NCBI RefSeq assembly: GCF_029407905.1
Contig: NC_073632.1
Location: 55,972,964 to 56,036,963 of the forward strand
Origin: Bubalus kerabau
Lineage: Eukaryota; Chordata; Mammalia; Artiodactyla; Bovidae
Reading direction: 5' to 3'
Length of the DNA stretch: 64,000 bases
In this document: piece by piece, positions 51,194 to 62,340 of the stretch
Layout of the letters: each line of letters starts with the position of its first letter
Position numbering within the stretch: position 1 is the stretch's first letter
Notes under the pieces: model-generated
The model's input: only the letters and a program-made list of their open reading frames with translations
Databases searched by the model: none
Told to the model about the DNA's origin: nothing
Program-made: the position numbers and the translations under genes

Positions 51194-51245
51194 TATTAAC
51201 AGGTAGACAGTTTTTGCTTTCATTTACTTCACCCCTTCCAGTGTT

Positions 51246-51450
51246 AGGGCTTCCCAATGGCTCAGTGGTAAAGAATCCACCTGCAATTGCTGGAGACACT
51301 GGTTCAATCCCTGGATCAGGAAGATGCCCTAGAGAAGGAAAAGGGAACCCACTCCAATATTCTTGCCTGGGAAAGGCCATAGACAGAGGAGCCTGGTGGG
51401 CTACAGTCCATAGGGTCACAAGAAAGTTGGACATGACTTAGTGACTAAAC
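51246..51450 (+). mobile_element. Bov-tA SINE
   Basis: Head (ggcttcccaatggctcagtg), body and 3' end (catgacttagtgactaaac). Confidence 0.93.
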
Positions 51451-52286
51451 AAAAACAGTAACACAATGCAAAGAACTCCTCAGTTAATGACTTTTCTAAA
51501 ACTGTCTATCAACCAGTTAACATAAGTCTGGAATTTCACCATTTGAGAACTATAGCATTAATATGAGAACAGGAAATCAATGAGTATATAATGATCTTAC
51601 AGAAAGGGCTGAATAATCTAAACATGGATTTTTTTTTCACCACTGATTTTTATTTTTGTTTAAGGCAAAGTCTAAAAAAAAAAAATAAGACAAAGTCTAA
51701 ACATAATTAAAGAGTTAAGAGACAGGTGATACTTTTGATTTTTAAAATACAATTTGAATCAATGAATTGACTCAAATATAACTGTGATAACATTCAATTA
51801 AGGACCATTGTTTTGCAAGGATAGAAAAGTACTTCAGAGATGACTTTGAACTCAAATCAATGCATTATAATTATGTTCAGTACACATGCATGCTACTTGC
51901 TAAATCGCTTCAGTTGTGTCCAACTCTTTGCGACAGTTATGAAGCAAAATAATAACTATAAATACACTGACACAAACTGAAAAATATCAGTACAGTTATG
52001 AAATTTGGCATGTAATGATTCTTTGATGACTCAGACAAATTAAACAGTTAACATCTTCAAAGACAGACACTAACTTTGGGTCCTTCCTAGGATCAGTTTT
52101 TGCTTTTCAAGAAGCAAATGACACATTTACCACAGGTGTAGAGATTGTTGGTCAACATCATCATTATCATTGCTTTCCTAAAGACAGGAAAAAGAAATCT
52201 TAGCTCCTAGGAAAGTTAGGGGTCATTGTTGCCATGGAGACCAAGGTGTATGTTCCAAGTGTCATCAAAGAGAGAAAAATAAAAGC
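51451..52286. other. Intron with a small SINE scrap
   Basis: A 45-base reverse Bov-A piece (gcttcagttgtgtccaactc) lies at 51893-51936. The rest is AT-rich without a gene. Confidence 0.6.
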
Positions 52287-52298
52287 TGCTATGCATTA

Positions 52299-52504
52299 TG
52301 TGAAGTTGCTCAGGCGTGTCCGACTCTTTGCAACCCCATGGACTGTAGCCTACCAGGCTCCTCAGTCCATGGAATTTTCCAGGCAAGAATACTGGAGTGG
52401 GTTGCCATTTCCTTCTCCAGGGAATCTTCCTGACCCAGGGATGGAACCTGGAAATCCTGCATTGTAGGCAGATGCTTTACCGTCTGAGCTACCAGGGAAG
52501 CAAA
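52299..52504 (-). mobile_element. Bov-tA SINE with perfect target duplication
   Basis: Reverse full-length copy. The 12-bp duplication TGCTATGCATTA is at 52287-52298 and 52505-52516. Confidence 0.96.
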
Positions 52505-52516
52505 TGCTATGCATTA

Positions 52517-52769
52517 GTTGTTTACAAATATATCAAAAAAAAAAAAAAAAAGTCCTCAGTGATCTAATGTAGATTTTCAGATTTAGATAAATTTTGGACT
52601 GTAAATACATTCAGATATCTTTTCAGAGGGGGTTAATGATTCTTCTGACAAGACAAAGTTCAACAGTAAAATTTTATACAGAAATTACCACTCTTTCTTT
52701 AAATATATATATATTGTACAAAAAATTTTCTTCAAATGCACTTTGAAACATGTTCTCTTCCTGGAACAT
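52517..52769. other. Intron, no gene seen
   Basis: A run of about 17 A at 52535-52551; otherwise AT-rich. Confidence 0.5.
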
Positions 52770-53565
52770 TAGATCAGATCAGATCAGTCGCTCAGTCGTG
52801 TCCAACTCTTTGCGACCCCATGAATCGCAGCATGCTAGGCCTCCCTGTCCACCACCAACTCCCGGAGTTCACTCAGACTCACGTCCATCGAGTCAGTGAT
52901 GCCATCCAGCAATCTCATCCTCTGTCGTCCCCTTCTCTTGCCCCCAATCCCTCCCAGCATCAGAGCCTTTTCCAATGAGTCAACTCTTCGCATGAGGTGG
53001 CCAAAGTACTGGAGTTTCAGCTTTAGCATCATTCCTTCCAAAGAAATCCCAGGGCTGATCTCCTTCAGAATGGACTGGTTGGATCTCCTTGCAGTCCAAG
53101 GGACTCTCAAGAGTCTTCTCCAACACCACAGTTCAAAAGCATCAATTCTTCGGTGCTCAGCCTTCTTCACAGTCCAACTCTCACATCCATACATGACCAC
53201 AGGAAAAACCATAGCCTTGACTAGACGAACCTTTGGTGACAAAGTAATGTCTCTGCTTTTGAATATGCTATGTAGGTTGGTCATAACTTTCCTTCCAAGG
53301 AGTAAGCGTCTTTTAATTTCATGGCTGCAATCACCATCTGCAGTGATTTTGGAGCCCAGAAAAATAAAGTCTGACACTGTTTCCACTGTTTCCCCATCTA
53401 TTTCCCATGAAGTGATGGGACTGGATGCCATGATCTTCGTTTTCTGAATGTTGAGCTTTAAGCCAACTTTTTCACTCTCCACTTTCACTTTCATCAAGAG
53501 GCTTTTTAGTTCCTCTTCACTTTCTGCCAGAAGGGTGGTGTCATCTGCATATCTGAGGTTATACG
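52770..53565 (-). mobile_element. BovB LINE 3' part with 220-codon remnant
   Basis: Reverse copy nearly collinear with the one at 47325-48134. Its terminal repeat is agatcagatcagatcagtcg rather than the usual cagttcagttcag. The minus-strand ORF 53497-52835 covers the same C-terminal reverse-transcriptase region. It is 5' truncated at tatctgaggttat. Confidence 0.96.
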
Positions 53566-54924
53566 TTTGTAAACTCAGACAGGCACAGTCTCACTACTAA
53601 TCCTCACTCTTTCCATATATTATCAAAATATTTGAGTTTTTAGCAAGAAGTCTATGGATTGTTGATAGCAGTTCCTCTACCAGTGGGTAAAAATGCAAGT
53701 AGTGAATATTCAGAAAGCACAGATTTTAGAAGTTGAATCTTTGTTTGATAGTAAAATATAACAAATTCAAACTTTTACAGGTTTGCAAATATGGGTTATC
53801 TTGATTTATGTTATTTATATAAATTTTTAGTTTTGTAGAAACTGGCAAACATATATTCCATAAGATGGCTCTTGATAGCCACTTTTCTTTCTCAAGATTG
53901 TCCCTAAGGGGGCTGATTTTATTCTAAAAGCATGCTGAGGCTTAGTTTGATCTTTGTGTTTTTTCTAGACTAATATAAAACAGCCACATTTCAATAAGGA
54001 TTTATTAGGCCTTTGCACTGAGAAGACAGAACATTCTATTCTCTAAGTTCTATTTTAATATATTAAATATCACATTTAGGAGACTATCAGAAAAATAACC
54101 AGAATAGATAGGAAATTCTGATGCTACAGAAAGGGCAAGAGAGGTACACAATTATGATTTTAGTTTAACATTTCTATTTAGATGAAAATAAAAAAAATCC
54201 ATTTAAATAACCAATAATATATAATAGCAAGAGATTGATTTTTTTTCTTGGAAAGCTCATGATGTACATAGTTGTCACAAAGAACATTCAGTAAGAAAAT
54301 TCAATCAGGTGGTAGAATAAAGCAATTTTATTATTGTACTTCTTATTGTACATAGTTTCTTGGAAGGAATTCTTTTTAAAAGTCTAAGCGTTTTTTTAAT
54401 GGCCTTTAGATAGCTCATTTTGCAATGGAAATGAACCATTATCATGTACTGTAATCAACTCAGTTCAAACCTATTTGTGTAAAACCCTCCTAACTATTTT
54501 TGCTCTAAACAGAATCTTTTTGATATCATATTCTAAGAACCACCTGAATATTTCTTAATATCTATTGTCATTAGTCATGTTTTTGTTCCATCTGAAACTG
54601 GTCTTTCCTAAAATATAGCTAAGTCTCAGAGTACAAGATAAGTAAAGTCAAACCATTTCCAATGGTAAATCATATCATAGTTACATATCCTTTAAAAAAT
54701 CTATTAATTTTATTGTCAGTTATAAATAAATTTGTATATCTCCAAAGTAGTACCCAGGTGAAGGGTCTCCTGGTTATAATTATAGCAAAGGATGTGGAGG
54801 GAAGTAGATGGATTCTAAACGTATTTTGAAAGTGAAATATACAACATGATCTTTGGACAATGATTCAAGCTGGGAAAGTAATTTACTGTAATTTTCCTTT
54901 TTGTACTGTTATTAATCTCAATTG
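53566..54924. other. Intron, no gene seen
   Basis: AT-rich; no repeats or ORFs recognised. Confidence 0.5.
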
Positions 54925-55578
54925 TTGTTCAGTTACTAAGTTGTGTCCAACTTTTTGCAACCCCATGGACTGCAGTATTCCAGGCTCCTCTGTCCTCTTA
55001 TCTCCTGGAATTTGGTCAAATTCATGTCTATTTAGTTGGTGGTGCTATCTAATCATTCATCCTCTGCTGCCCTCTTCTTTTGCCTTCAGTCTTTCCCAGC
55101 ATCAGGATCTTTTCCAATAAGTCAGCTCTTCACATCAGGTAGCCACAGTAGTGGAGCCTCAGCTGCAACATCAGTCCTACCAATGAATATTCAGGGTTGA
55201 TTTATTCAGGATTGACTGGTTTAATCTCTTTGCTAACAAAGGGACTCTCAAGAGTCTTCTCCATCACCCAATCCCAAAGCATCAATTCTTTAGCACTTAA
55301 CCTCCTTTATCATCCAACTTTCACATCCATACAACACTACGGGAAAAACCATAGCTTTGACTATATGGAACTTTGGAGGCAAAGTGATGTCTTTGTTTTT
55401 TAATATATTATGTAGGTTTGTTTTAGCTTTCCTTTGAAGAAGCAAGCATCTTTTAATTTCATGGCTGCAGTCACTGTCTGCAATGATTTTGGAGTTCAAG
55501 AAAATAAAATCTATCACTGCTTCCACTTTGTCCCCTTCTATTCACCATGAAGTGATGGGATCAGATGCCATGATCAAC
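54925..55578 (-). mobile_element. Older BovB LINE 3' part
   Basis: Reverse copy from gttgttcagttactaagttg to tgatgggatcagatgccatg. It is clearly more diverged than the other long copies, with several indels. A 78-codon remnant (55526-55290) keeps YGCESWMIK. Confidence 0.92.
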
Positions 55579-56060
55579 ACCAGGCTCTTAAAGAAAGAAA
55601 CTGTCTTAGCATTGCCTGAGGAAAACAAAGTCATTTACTGTCTTATATCCTTAATCTTCTTCCTCTGTTTCAGAGAAAGGACTGCCATGTCCCAAGGGCT
55701 TTTTTGGACAGACATGGTTGGATATGTATACAGTATTCTTGACCTTTCTTATATCTGACCAGGTCCATCTGTGAATGACTACAGGAAGGAAGAAATTAGC
55801 ACCTCCCCTCCAGAAACTGACCAGATCCAGGAAATGTTTGACTTTATCTCCTCCCCTTTCAGTATAAAAGAAGTCTGATCTAACTCCTGGCTTTTTTGAA
55901 TAAAGACATTATTTCTTGCCCCAATTAAACCAATAATAATAATAATAGATTTGACTGCTTGTTTATGCAGCACAGCTGACCCTTCTTAGACCATGACTAA
56001 CTGGGGTGGGTTCTTACCAAGGTCCCTGGTGAGCCAAAGGAGAAGGAATTCACTTTGATC
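55579..56060 (+). mobile_element. Probable endogenous retrovirus LTR remnant
   Basis: A C/T-rich stretch (tatctcctcccctttcag) runs into TATAAAAG at 55863-55870, with a polyadenylation signal AATAAA at 55899-55904, a promoter and poly(A)-signal spacing typical of LTRs. No viral genes adjoin, so it would be a solo or broken LTR. Ends were not identified and the family is not certain. Confidence 0.45.
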
Positions 56061-57010
56061 TATGATTCCTAGCTAAGTGGAAAGCTGTATCCAGAGTAGC
56101 ATTTTAACCCCAAGTTCAGTTCCATGAATATGTTCTACTTCTATTTGTCAGAAGTATACAGGAAGCTCCACAGTCACAAATATCAGAAGTATGTATTATA
56201 CTGCCATTAACTGTTTTAATCCTAAGATTAACATTTGAGAAAACAATTCAAAATATATCTGTTTAATGTACATACAAACAAGAGGTCTTTATTTTAACAT
56301 ATATGACTGTCCAATGCTTTGTTATAATTTTATGCATTCATTTATTATTGGCAGGTTTTCTTCACTAGAGTATAACCATTGTAAAGGCATAAAATAGATG
56401 TTTATTGAATATTTGTTAGGGAATTAAATGAATAAATAAAGTCAAAGATGACAAGAATCAAAAAAGAGGCAGTAGCATGAGCAGATAGGATTGAGGATAG
56501 TTAAAATTCCTAGCCTTATTCATATTAATGTAGTATTTTTAGGTTCTTTTAGAGACCACGATATCTTTTTCTTCAGCCAGTACAAGAGGGAAGTCCATTT
56601 CTCTCAGCTTTTTTTGAGATGGGGAATTGGGCATAGCGAAGTTGGGTGGAAGGATGAAGTTCATACACTTGTGATAGAACTGAAATTGTAATTTAAGTCT
56701 CCTGAATCACCATTTATTGAACCTTTCAAAATGTGAACTCTATCAATTTAGGAACTTTGTCTTTTCATCTATGAATTGGTAAGTATACTATTTAGGAAAA
56801 GACAAAGGTAAAATCAACAAGACTTATGAGCCTTCAGGAGGCAAATATTGCTATTACCCACGATATAGCTGGAGACACTGTGTTTTAGAGGGAATAAGAA
56901 ACCTGTTTGTAAATAGTAAATGGTGGAACAAGGATTTGAGCCCAATTCTGTTTGAATTTAGTCCTTGATCTATTAATCAGTCTACTAAATTAAAAAATGA
57001 ATATATTTCA
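56061..57010. other. Intron with old L2/MIR pieces
   Basis: An L2-like tail (tagatgtttattgaatattt) lies at about 56330-56450 and a MIR-like piece (gagacactgtgttttagagg … caaggatttgagccc) at about 56830-56980. No gene seen. Confidence 0.55.
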
Positions 57011-57012
57011 CT

Positions 57013-57220
57013 GGTTTCTCCGGTGGCTCAGATGGTAAAGAATCTGCCTGCAATGAAGAAGACCTGGGTTTAATCCCTGGGCTGGGAAGATCCCCTGGAG
57101 AAGAATGGCCACCCACTCCAGTAGTCTTGCCTGGAGAATTCCATGGACAGAGGAGCCTGGCACGCTACAGTCCATGGGGTCACAAAGAGACACACAACTG
57201 AGCAATTTTCACTTTTCATT
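57013..57220 (+). mobile_element. Bov-tA SINE
   Basis: Head (ggtttctccggtggctcag), body and 3' end (cacaactgagcaattttcac). Confidence 0.92.
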
Positions 57221-57860
57221 CCTACAATTTCAAAGTCAAGTCAGCCATAATGGCATTTCCAAAATATTTCCACTATTTGGAAAAGAGTGACTAAAATACT
57301 GACTAAAGTAAATTCCACTTCCCTCTTTTAGCTGATGACTTCATGTACTAATTTTCAAAGGTTCTGAAACCGTTTGATGTGAACTCTAAGTTCCTTTTCC
57401 CTATAGCTTACCTTCACCCACTCTCAGGACTTTGTCTTCTCAGGAGATTTGCGTCAATTTCATTCTAAAGTAAATTTCCTTTCCTAATATTTTTTTTCTG
57501 CAGTGTTTGATTTCTAGCTCTGTAACCAGCTCCTTCCACTTTTGCCATATAGGCACCACCATTATCCCTTAAAAACAGAGTCCCAATAGTCTACTCTTCT
57601 TTAAACTAACACTGATGAAGGTTCAGTTAATACCATCTGCCACTGTTTACTCTAAATTATACTCTCAGAAGAGTTTCATGGCTTCATAGTAAAGTTATTC
57701 CAAACTATATCTTCCCAAGCAACCCACAGGACTCCAGGCTATTCTGTCTTTGAAATCACAATGTATACATTGCAAATATGATTGCAAATATCTTGACAAG
57801 GTGTTCATGGTATGACACAAACCAGCATTTTAGCTCTATTTCCCACTTCTACAGTATGTG
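57221..57860. other. Intron, no gene seen
   Basis: C/T-rich stretches with L2-like texture but no firm match. Confidence 0.45.
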
Positions 57861-57888
57861 AGAGAATGTGTGTGTGTATATGATATGT

Positions 57889-57889
57889 A

Positions 57890-57930
<41 letters not shown>
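57889..57930. repeat. (GT)n(TA)n compound microsatellite
   Basis: About 8 GT units followed by about 13 TA units, directly at the 3' tail of the next SINE. Confidence 0.95.
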
Positions 57931-58130
57931 GCTCATGCTTGGTCATGTCCAACTCTTTGTGACCCTGTACACTGTGGCCCTCCAGGCTCCTCATCTAGGA
58001 GATTTATGAGGCAAGAATACTGTAGTGGGTTGCCATTCCCTTCTCCAGGGGATCTTCCCCACCCAGGGATCGAACTCAGGTCTCCTGCATTGCAGGCAGA
58101 TTCTTTACCACTGAGCCACCTGGGAAGCCC
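57931..58130 (-). mobile_element. Bov-tA SINE with microsatellite tail
   Basis: Reverse copy from gctcatgcttggtcatgtcc to the head ending gagccacctgggaagccc. A TA repeat also sits on its right (58136-58150). Confidence 0.93.
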
Positions 58131-58195
58131 TATGCATATATATATATATCAAATAAAATATTAGTGCATATAAATTATCAAGTGAATATATATGC

Positions 58196-58512
58196 ATATG
58201 TGTGCTCAGTCATATTTGATTCTTTGTAGCCCCATGGACTATAGCCCGTCAGGTTCCTCTGTCCATGGAATTTTCTGGGAAAGAATACTGGAGTGGGTGG
58301 CCTGTCCTCCTCCAGAGGATCTTCCCAACCCAGTGATAGAACTCAGGTCTTCCACACTGCAGGCAGATTCTTTACCATTTGAGCCACCAGGAATCCCAAG
58401 AATGCTGGTGTTGGTAGCCTATCCCTTCTCCAGGGGATCTTCCCAACCCAGGAATCAAACTGGGTCTCCTGCATTGCAGGTGGATTCTTTACCAGCTGAG
58501 CAACCAGGGAAG
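58196..58512 (-). mobile_element. Bov-tA SINE with two tRNA-like heads
   Basis: Reverse copy: 3' end and body, first head ending gagccaccaggaatccc at about 58398, then a second head ending gagcaaccagggaag at about 58512. The junction matches those at 1398-1727 and 13691-14001. Confidence 0.92.
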
Positions 58513-58557
58513 ACTGTGTATGTGTACATATATATGTATAAATCTATATATATATCT

Positions 58558-58842
58558 ATGGGAGAAGGCAATGGCACCCCACTCCAATACTCTTGCCTGG
58601 AAAATCCCATGGACGGAGGAGCCTGGTAGGCTGCAGTCCATAGGGTCGCTAAGAGTCGGACACGGCTGAGCGACTTCACTTTCACTTTTCACTTTCATGC
58701 ATTGGAGAAGGAAATGGCAACCCATTCCAGTGTTCTTGCCTGGAGAATCCCAGGGACGGGGGAGCCTGGTGGGCTGCCGTCTATGGGGTCTCACAGAGTC
58801 AGACACGACTGAAGTGACTTAGCAGCAGCAGCAGCAGCAGCA
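58558..58842 (+). mobile_element. Bov-A2 SINE (dimer) with AGC tail
   Basis: Two Bov-A units (58561-58670 and about 58703-58815) joined by ttcactttcatgcattggag, ending in seven AGC units. Flanks share a probable duplication (tatatctatg/tatagctatg). Confidence 0.95.
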
Positions 58843-58845
58843 TAT

Positions 58846-60635
58846 ATAGCTATGATCAAATGAAACATTATGCATGTCTTTCCTATATTGTTACATCTTT
58901 TAGAAATTATTCAATTCCTACTAATCTATAAATTCTCCCTTTTTCTAAGATAATTCTAAGAACCTTGTCGGCTGTAATATACTTAATTATACTCTTATCA
59001 GAAATATTCTTTTATTACTCTTTTGAAACTTGAAACAGATTTTCCATTGTATTTACTTACAAATGTGTGTTACCTGTTCATTCTATATAAAAAGCCTCTT
59101 GAGCCTCTTAAGGATAAGGACTATGTGTAATTAATTTATCAAAACAAATTTTCAAATTTCAGATAAGAACACGAAATATCAATGAAATGTCAAGGCAACA
59201 TGTATAACTCACATTATTATACTCTGCTTACCAATAGGATAGATCCTAACATATACCTGGTAACTATTACATTCAGGGTATTTCTGTAATTCACATTTCA
59301 GCCTGAAGAAACCTCTAATATTTTCTTTATTTTGAGTCTAAGCTAGGACTGGGTCTATGGTAACATGATGAACATCACCATTTTTATGTTAATGTGTTGA
59401 AATATAAACACTGCTTGAAGCTCATTCTAGTGACCTGAGTACTTTCAAAGAATAAGGTAATAGGATTCCCAGGAAATACTGATATTAGTCCATATGAACT
59501 GACTGAACTTCACCATTATCAATTCCAGCCTTGGGTATCAAGTGATGTTCTCATCTTGGAAGCAAGGTAATTAGGAAGTGACAGTCTCACGAATATTTTA
59601 GTTTCAGTTTATTATAAGACTCCTGATTTTGCATGGTCTTGACAAAGTATACAAACCAAACTCTCAATGAAAAGAGGTAATACTCCTATTAATTTTACTC
59701 ATCAATTTGTCATGATATACTTCTTGTCTTGGTGACATTAAAAATATGTGTTTTCTCTCTCCTGCATCATTTAATCAACATTTATATATATTTTGTTTCA
59801 TTTCAGGCTAAAAGACCCCTTCTTTTGATTCAACTTCCTTCTTTAGTTTCCATCTATGAGTGATGTTCCATGTTCAATTGTTAGATGAAATATAACAATA
59901 TCTTTAAAGTCATAGTATCTCAAACTCTTTCCTAAAGTTCTTATCAAAATATCTATTTTAATTTGTAGCTGTCAATAAATCCATCAAAAATATCTAAACA
60001 CATATATTAAAAATATAAGCAAACTTCTATTAAAATGTTCTAAAAGTAGCACACACACCCAAACTCTATACATCACCTCAGTTGTATAAATAAAATCAAG
60101 GAAGACAGAGTCAATGTAATGTGTAGCATTCATGTTCATATCTAATTTACTTGTGCACATTAATTCAGACATTTCTCTTGAATATGGCCCAGCAGTGGAA
60201 ACATGTTTTAGTATTTAATCATTTTATATGGTCTGCTATAAGTGGGAAAGTCTATGCAGGCACATGTGATTATAAGTTACATATATAAAGACTCATACTA
60301 CACCAAATATCTTCTAATTATATCTTATAGCTAATTAGGATTATATTAATACATTAATATATATCTTACATTAAATTAAGATTACATACATTATATGCAA
60401 AGAATCAGAAAAACCTGATAAGAAAATAAAAACATAAAATATCTTAAAAGACATCTTTATCCTTGAGTTCTAATTGCCAATTATTATGTCCAATGTAATG
60501 AATTAAGAACAAATTTCTTAGAGTTACTCAATAAATTTAAAAGTCAATGAAATGTGACTACAACAGGAAATATTTACTTATTCATTAGGATATGTATTTA
60601 ATAGTTAAAGTAAATAAACTGAATGTTTCAAGTAC
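58846..60635. other. Intron downstream of the amino-terminal-domain exon, no gene seen
   Basis: AT-rich and free of Bov elements up to the GTACTT donor. No ORF with a domain. Confidence 0.55.
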
Positions 60636-60743
60636 CTTTTCCAGACCTTCTTCCTTGAGGCTGATCACATCCAAATCAAAATCTGTTCGCAATCCATTGG
60701 TTTTGTTGAAAGTTATTCTGCCTGTGAGGCCTTCCCAATGTGC
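60636..60743 (-). CDS. GRIK2: GRIK2 internal coding exon (end of amino-terminal domain and linker)
   Basis: This exon encodes 36 residues of GluK2, a subunit of kainate-type ionotropic glutamate receptors, which are tetrameric cation channels in neuronal membranes. Read on the minus strand in frame 0 it begins AHWEGLTGRITFNKTNGL and ends SLKEEGLEK, which I recognise as the last part of the extracellular amino-terminal domain and the linker towards the ligand-binding domain. An N-glycosylation sequon (NKT) lies at residues 13-15. The acceptor is a T-rich tract ending CCCCACAG just above 60743. The donor is AAG|GTACTT, which departs from GTAAGT at +3 and +4. Length is 108 bp, phase 0 at both ends, so it joins in frame to the exon at 41754-41867. 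Reading past the donor adds 16 codons before a stop. The exon number in the whole gene was not determined. Confidence 0.96.
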
Positions 60744-61254
60744 CTGTGGGGAAAACCAACAAAAAAACAAAAACCATAGATTATTAAATATGTAAAGGAT
60801 GAGAAGATAAACCTTTTTTGTACAAGGAAAAAGAAACACTATTTTTGTTACTTCTCGTAAATTTACATTGCTGTCCATTTTTAATATTTAACATTTTATT
60901 CTCTTCTGAACTTTGAAGGATGTTTTTTCCAAATATGCTATCCAAGTCCCAGGGAAAATTTATTGTAAATTTTTCATTTTAAATACTGCATTTGCCAGGT
61001 ATAACCTTCCTTTATGAGAAACTTGTGGCTTATGTTTTAAATAGCAAAGTGAGAACTTGAAATAGTAAATATCTCCCTAGGGATTACAACTAGAAATACT
61101 ATTATAAAATACCACTCCTAACATCAAACTAATACAAAATAAATATTTTATTACAATTAAAGAAACTGAATCTAGGAAACATGTTGTTATATTACTTCAA
61201 TCATACACTTCATACTTAGAATAATTAACACTGCTTTATTTTACACTGTGTGCT
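60744..61254. other. Intron upstream of the amino-terminal-domain exon
   Basis: Contains the T-rich acceptor tract next to the exon; AT-rich and repeat-free. Confidence 0.5.
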
Positions 61255-62340
61255 ATTTGTGCTTTATTGACTATGCCAAAGCCTTTGACTGTGGGGATCA
61301 CAATAAACTGTGGAAAATTCTGAAAGAGATGGGAATACCAGACCACCTGACCTGCCTCTTAAGAAATCTGTATGCAGGTCAGGAAACAACAGTTAGAACT
61401 GGACATGGAATAACAGACTTGTTCCAAATAGGAAAAGGAGTACATCAAGGCTGTATATTGTCACCCTGCTTATTTAACTTATATGCAGAGTACATTATGA
61501 GAAACACTGGACTGGAAGAAACACAAGCTGGAATCAAGATTGCCGGGAGAAATATCAATAACCTCAGATATGCAGATGACAGCACCCTTATGGCAGAAAG
61601 TGAAGAGGAACTCAAAAGCCTCTTGATGAAAGTGAAAGTGGAGAGTGAAAAAGTTGGCTTAAAGCTCAACATTCAGAAAACGAAGATCATGGCATCCAGT
61701 CCCATCACTTCATGGGAAGTGAAAACAGTGTCAGACTTTATTTTTTGGGGCTCCAAAATCACTGCAGATGGTGACTGCAGCCATGAAATTAAAAGGCGCT
61801 TACTCCTTGGAAGGAAAGTTATGTCCAACCTAGATAGCATATTCAAAAGCAGAGACATTACTTTGCTAACAAAGGTCCGTCTAGTCAAGGCTATGGTTTT
61901 TCCTGTGGTCATGTATGGATGTGAGAGTTGGACTGTGAAGAAAGCTGAGCACGGAAGAATTGATGCTTTTGTACTGTGGTGTTGGAGAAGACTCTTGAGA
62001 GTCCCTTGGACTGCAAGGAGATCCAACCAGTCCATTCTGAAGGAGATCAGCCCTGGGATTTCTTTGGAAGGAATGATGCTAAAGCTGAAACTCCAGTACT
62101 TTGGCCACCTCATGCAAAGAGTTGACTCCTTGGAAAAGACTCTGATGCTGGGAGGGATTGGAGGCAGGAGGAAAAGGGGATGACAGAGGATGAGATGGCT
62201 GGATGGCATCACTGACTCGATGGACGTGAGTCTGAGTGAACTCCGGGAGTTGGTGATGGACAGGGAGGCCTGGCGTGCTGCGATTCATGGGGTTGCAAAG
62301 AGTTGGACACGATTGAGCAACTGAACTGAACTGAACTGAT
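61255..62340 (+). mobile_element. BovB LINE 3' part with 311-codon open reverse-transcriptase region
   Basis: The longest BovB piece here, antisense to GRIK2. The open stretch 61248-62183 begins in the reverse-transcriptase palm (FIDYAKAFD), continues through GKGVHQGCILSPCLFNLYAE and the catalytic LRYADDSTLMA, and runs to GGRRKRG. A 15-bp in-frame deletion relative to the other copies removes residues after ITSWE. A TGA at 62181 (ggatgacagagg) ends the frame early. The endonuclease and the 5' part of the palm are missing, so it cannot be autonomous. It ends in ctgaactgaactgaactga. Confidence 0.96.

Larger units (their letters stand above)
41868..60635 (-). other. GRIK2: GRIK2 intron, complete, 18,768 bp, phase 0
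   Basis: This is the span between the donor at 60635 (GTACTT) and the acceptor at 41868 (TATAG). It contains the mariner relic, several BovB and L1 copies, a retroviral LTR-like remnant and many SINEs. I see no additional GRIK2 exon in it. Confidence 0.93.

Noticed and set aside
57868..58629. 98- and 145-codon plus-strand ORFs
   Set aside because: They are read through reverse Bov-tA SINEs and their microsatellites. The phrase CPTLCDPMDCS recurs at every such SINE.
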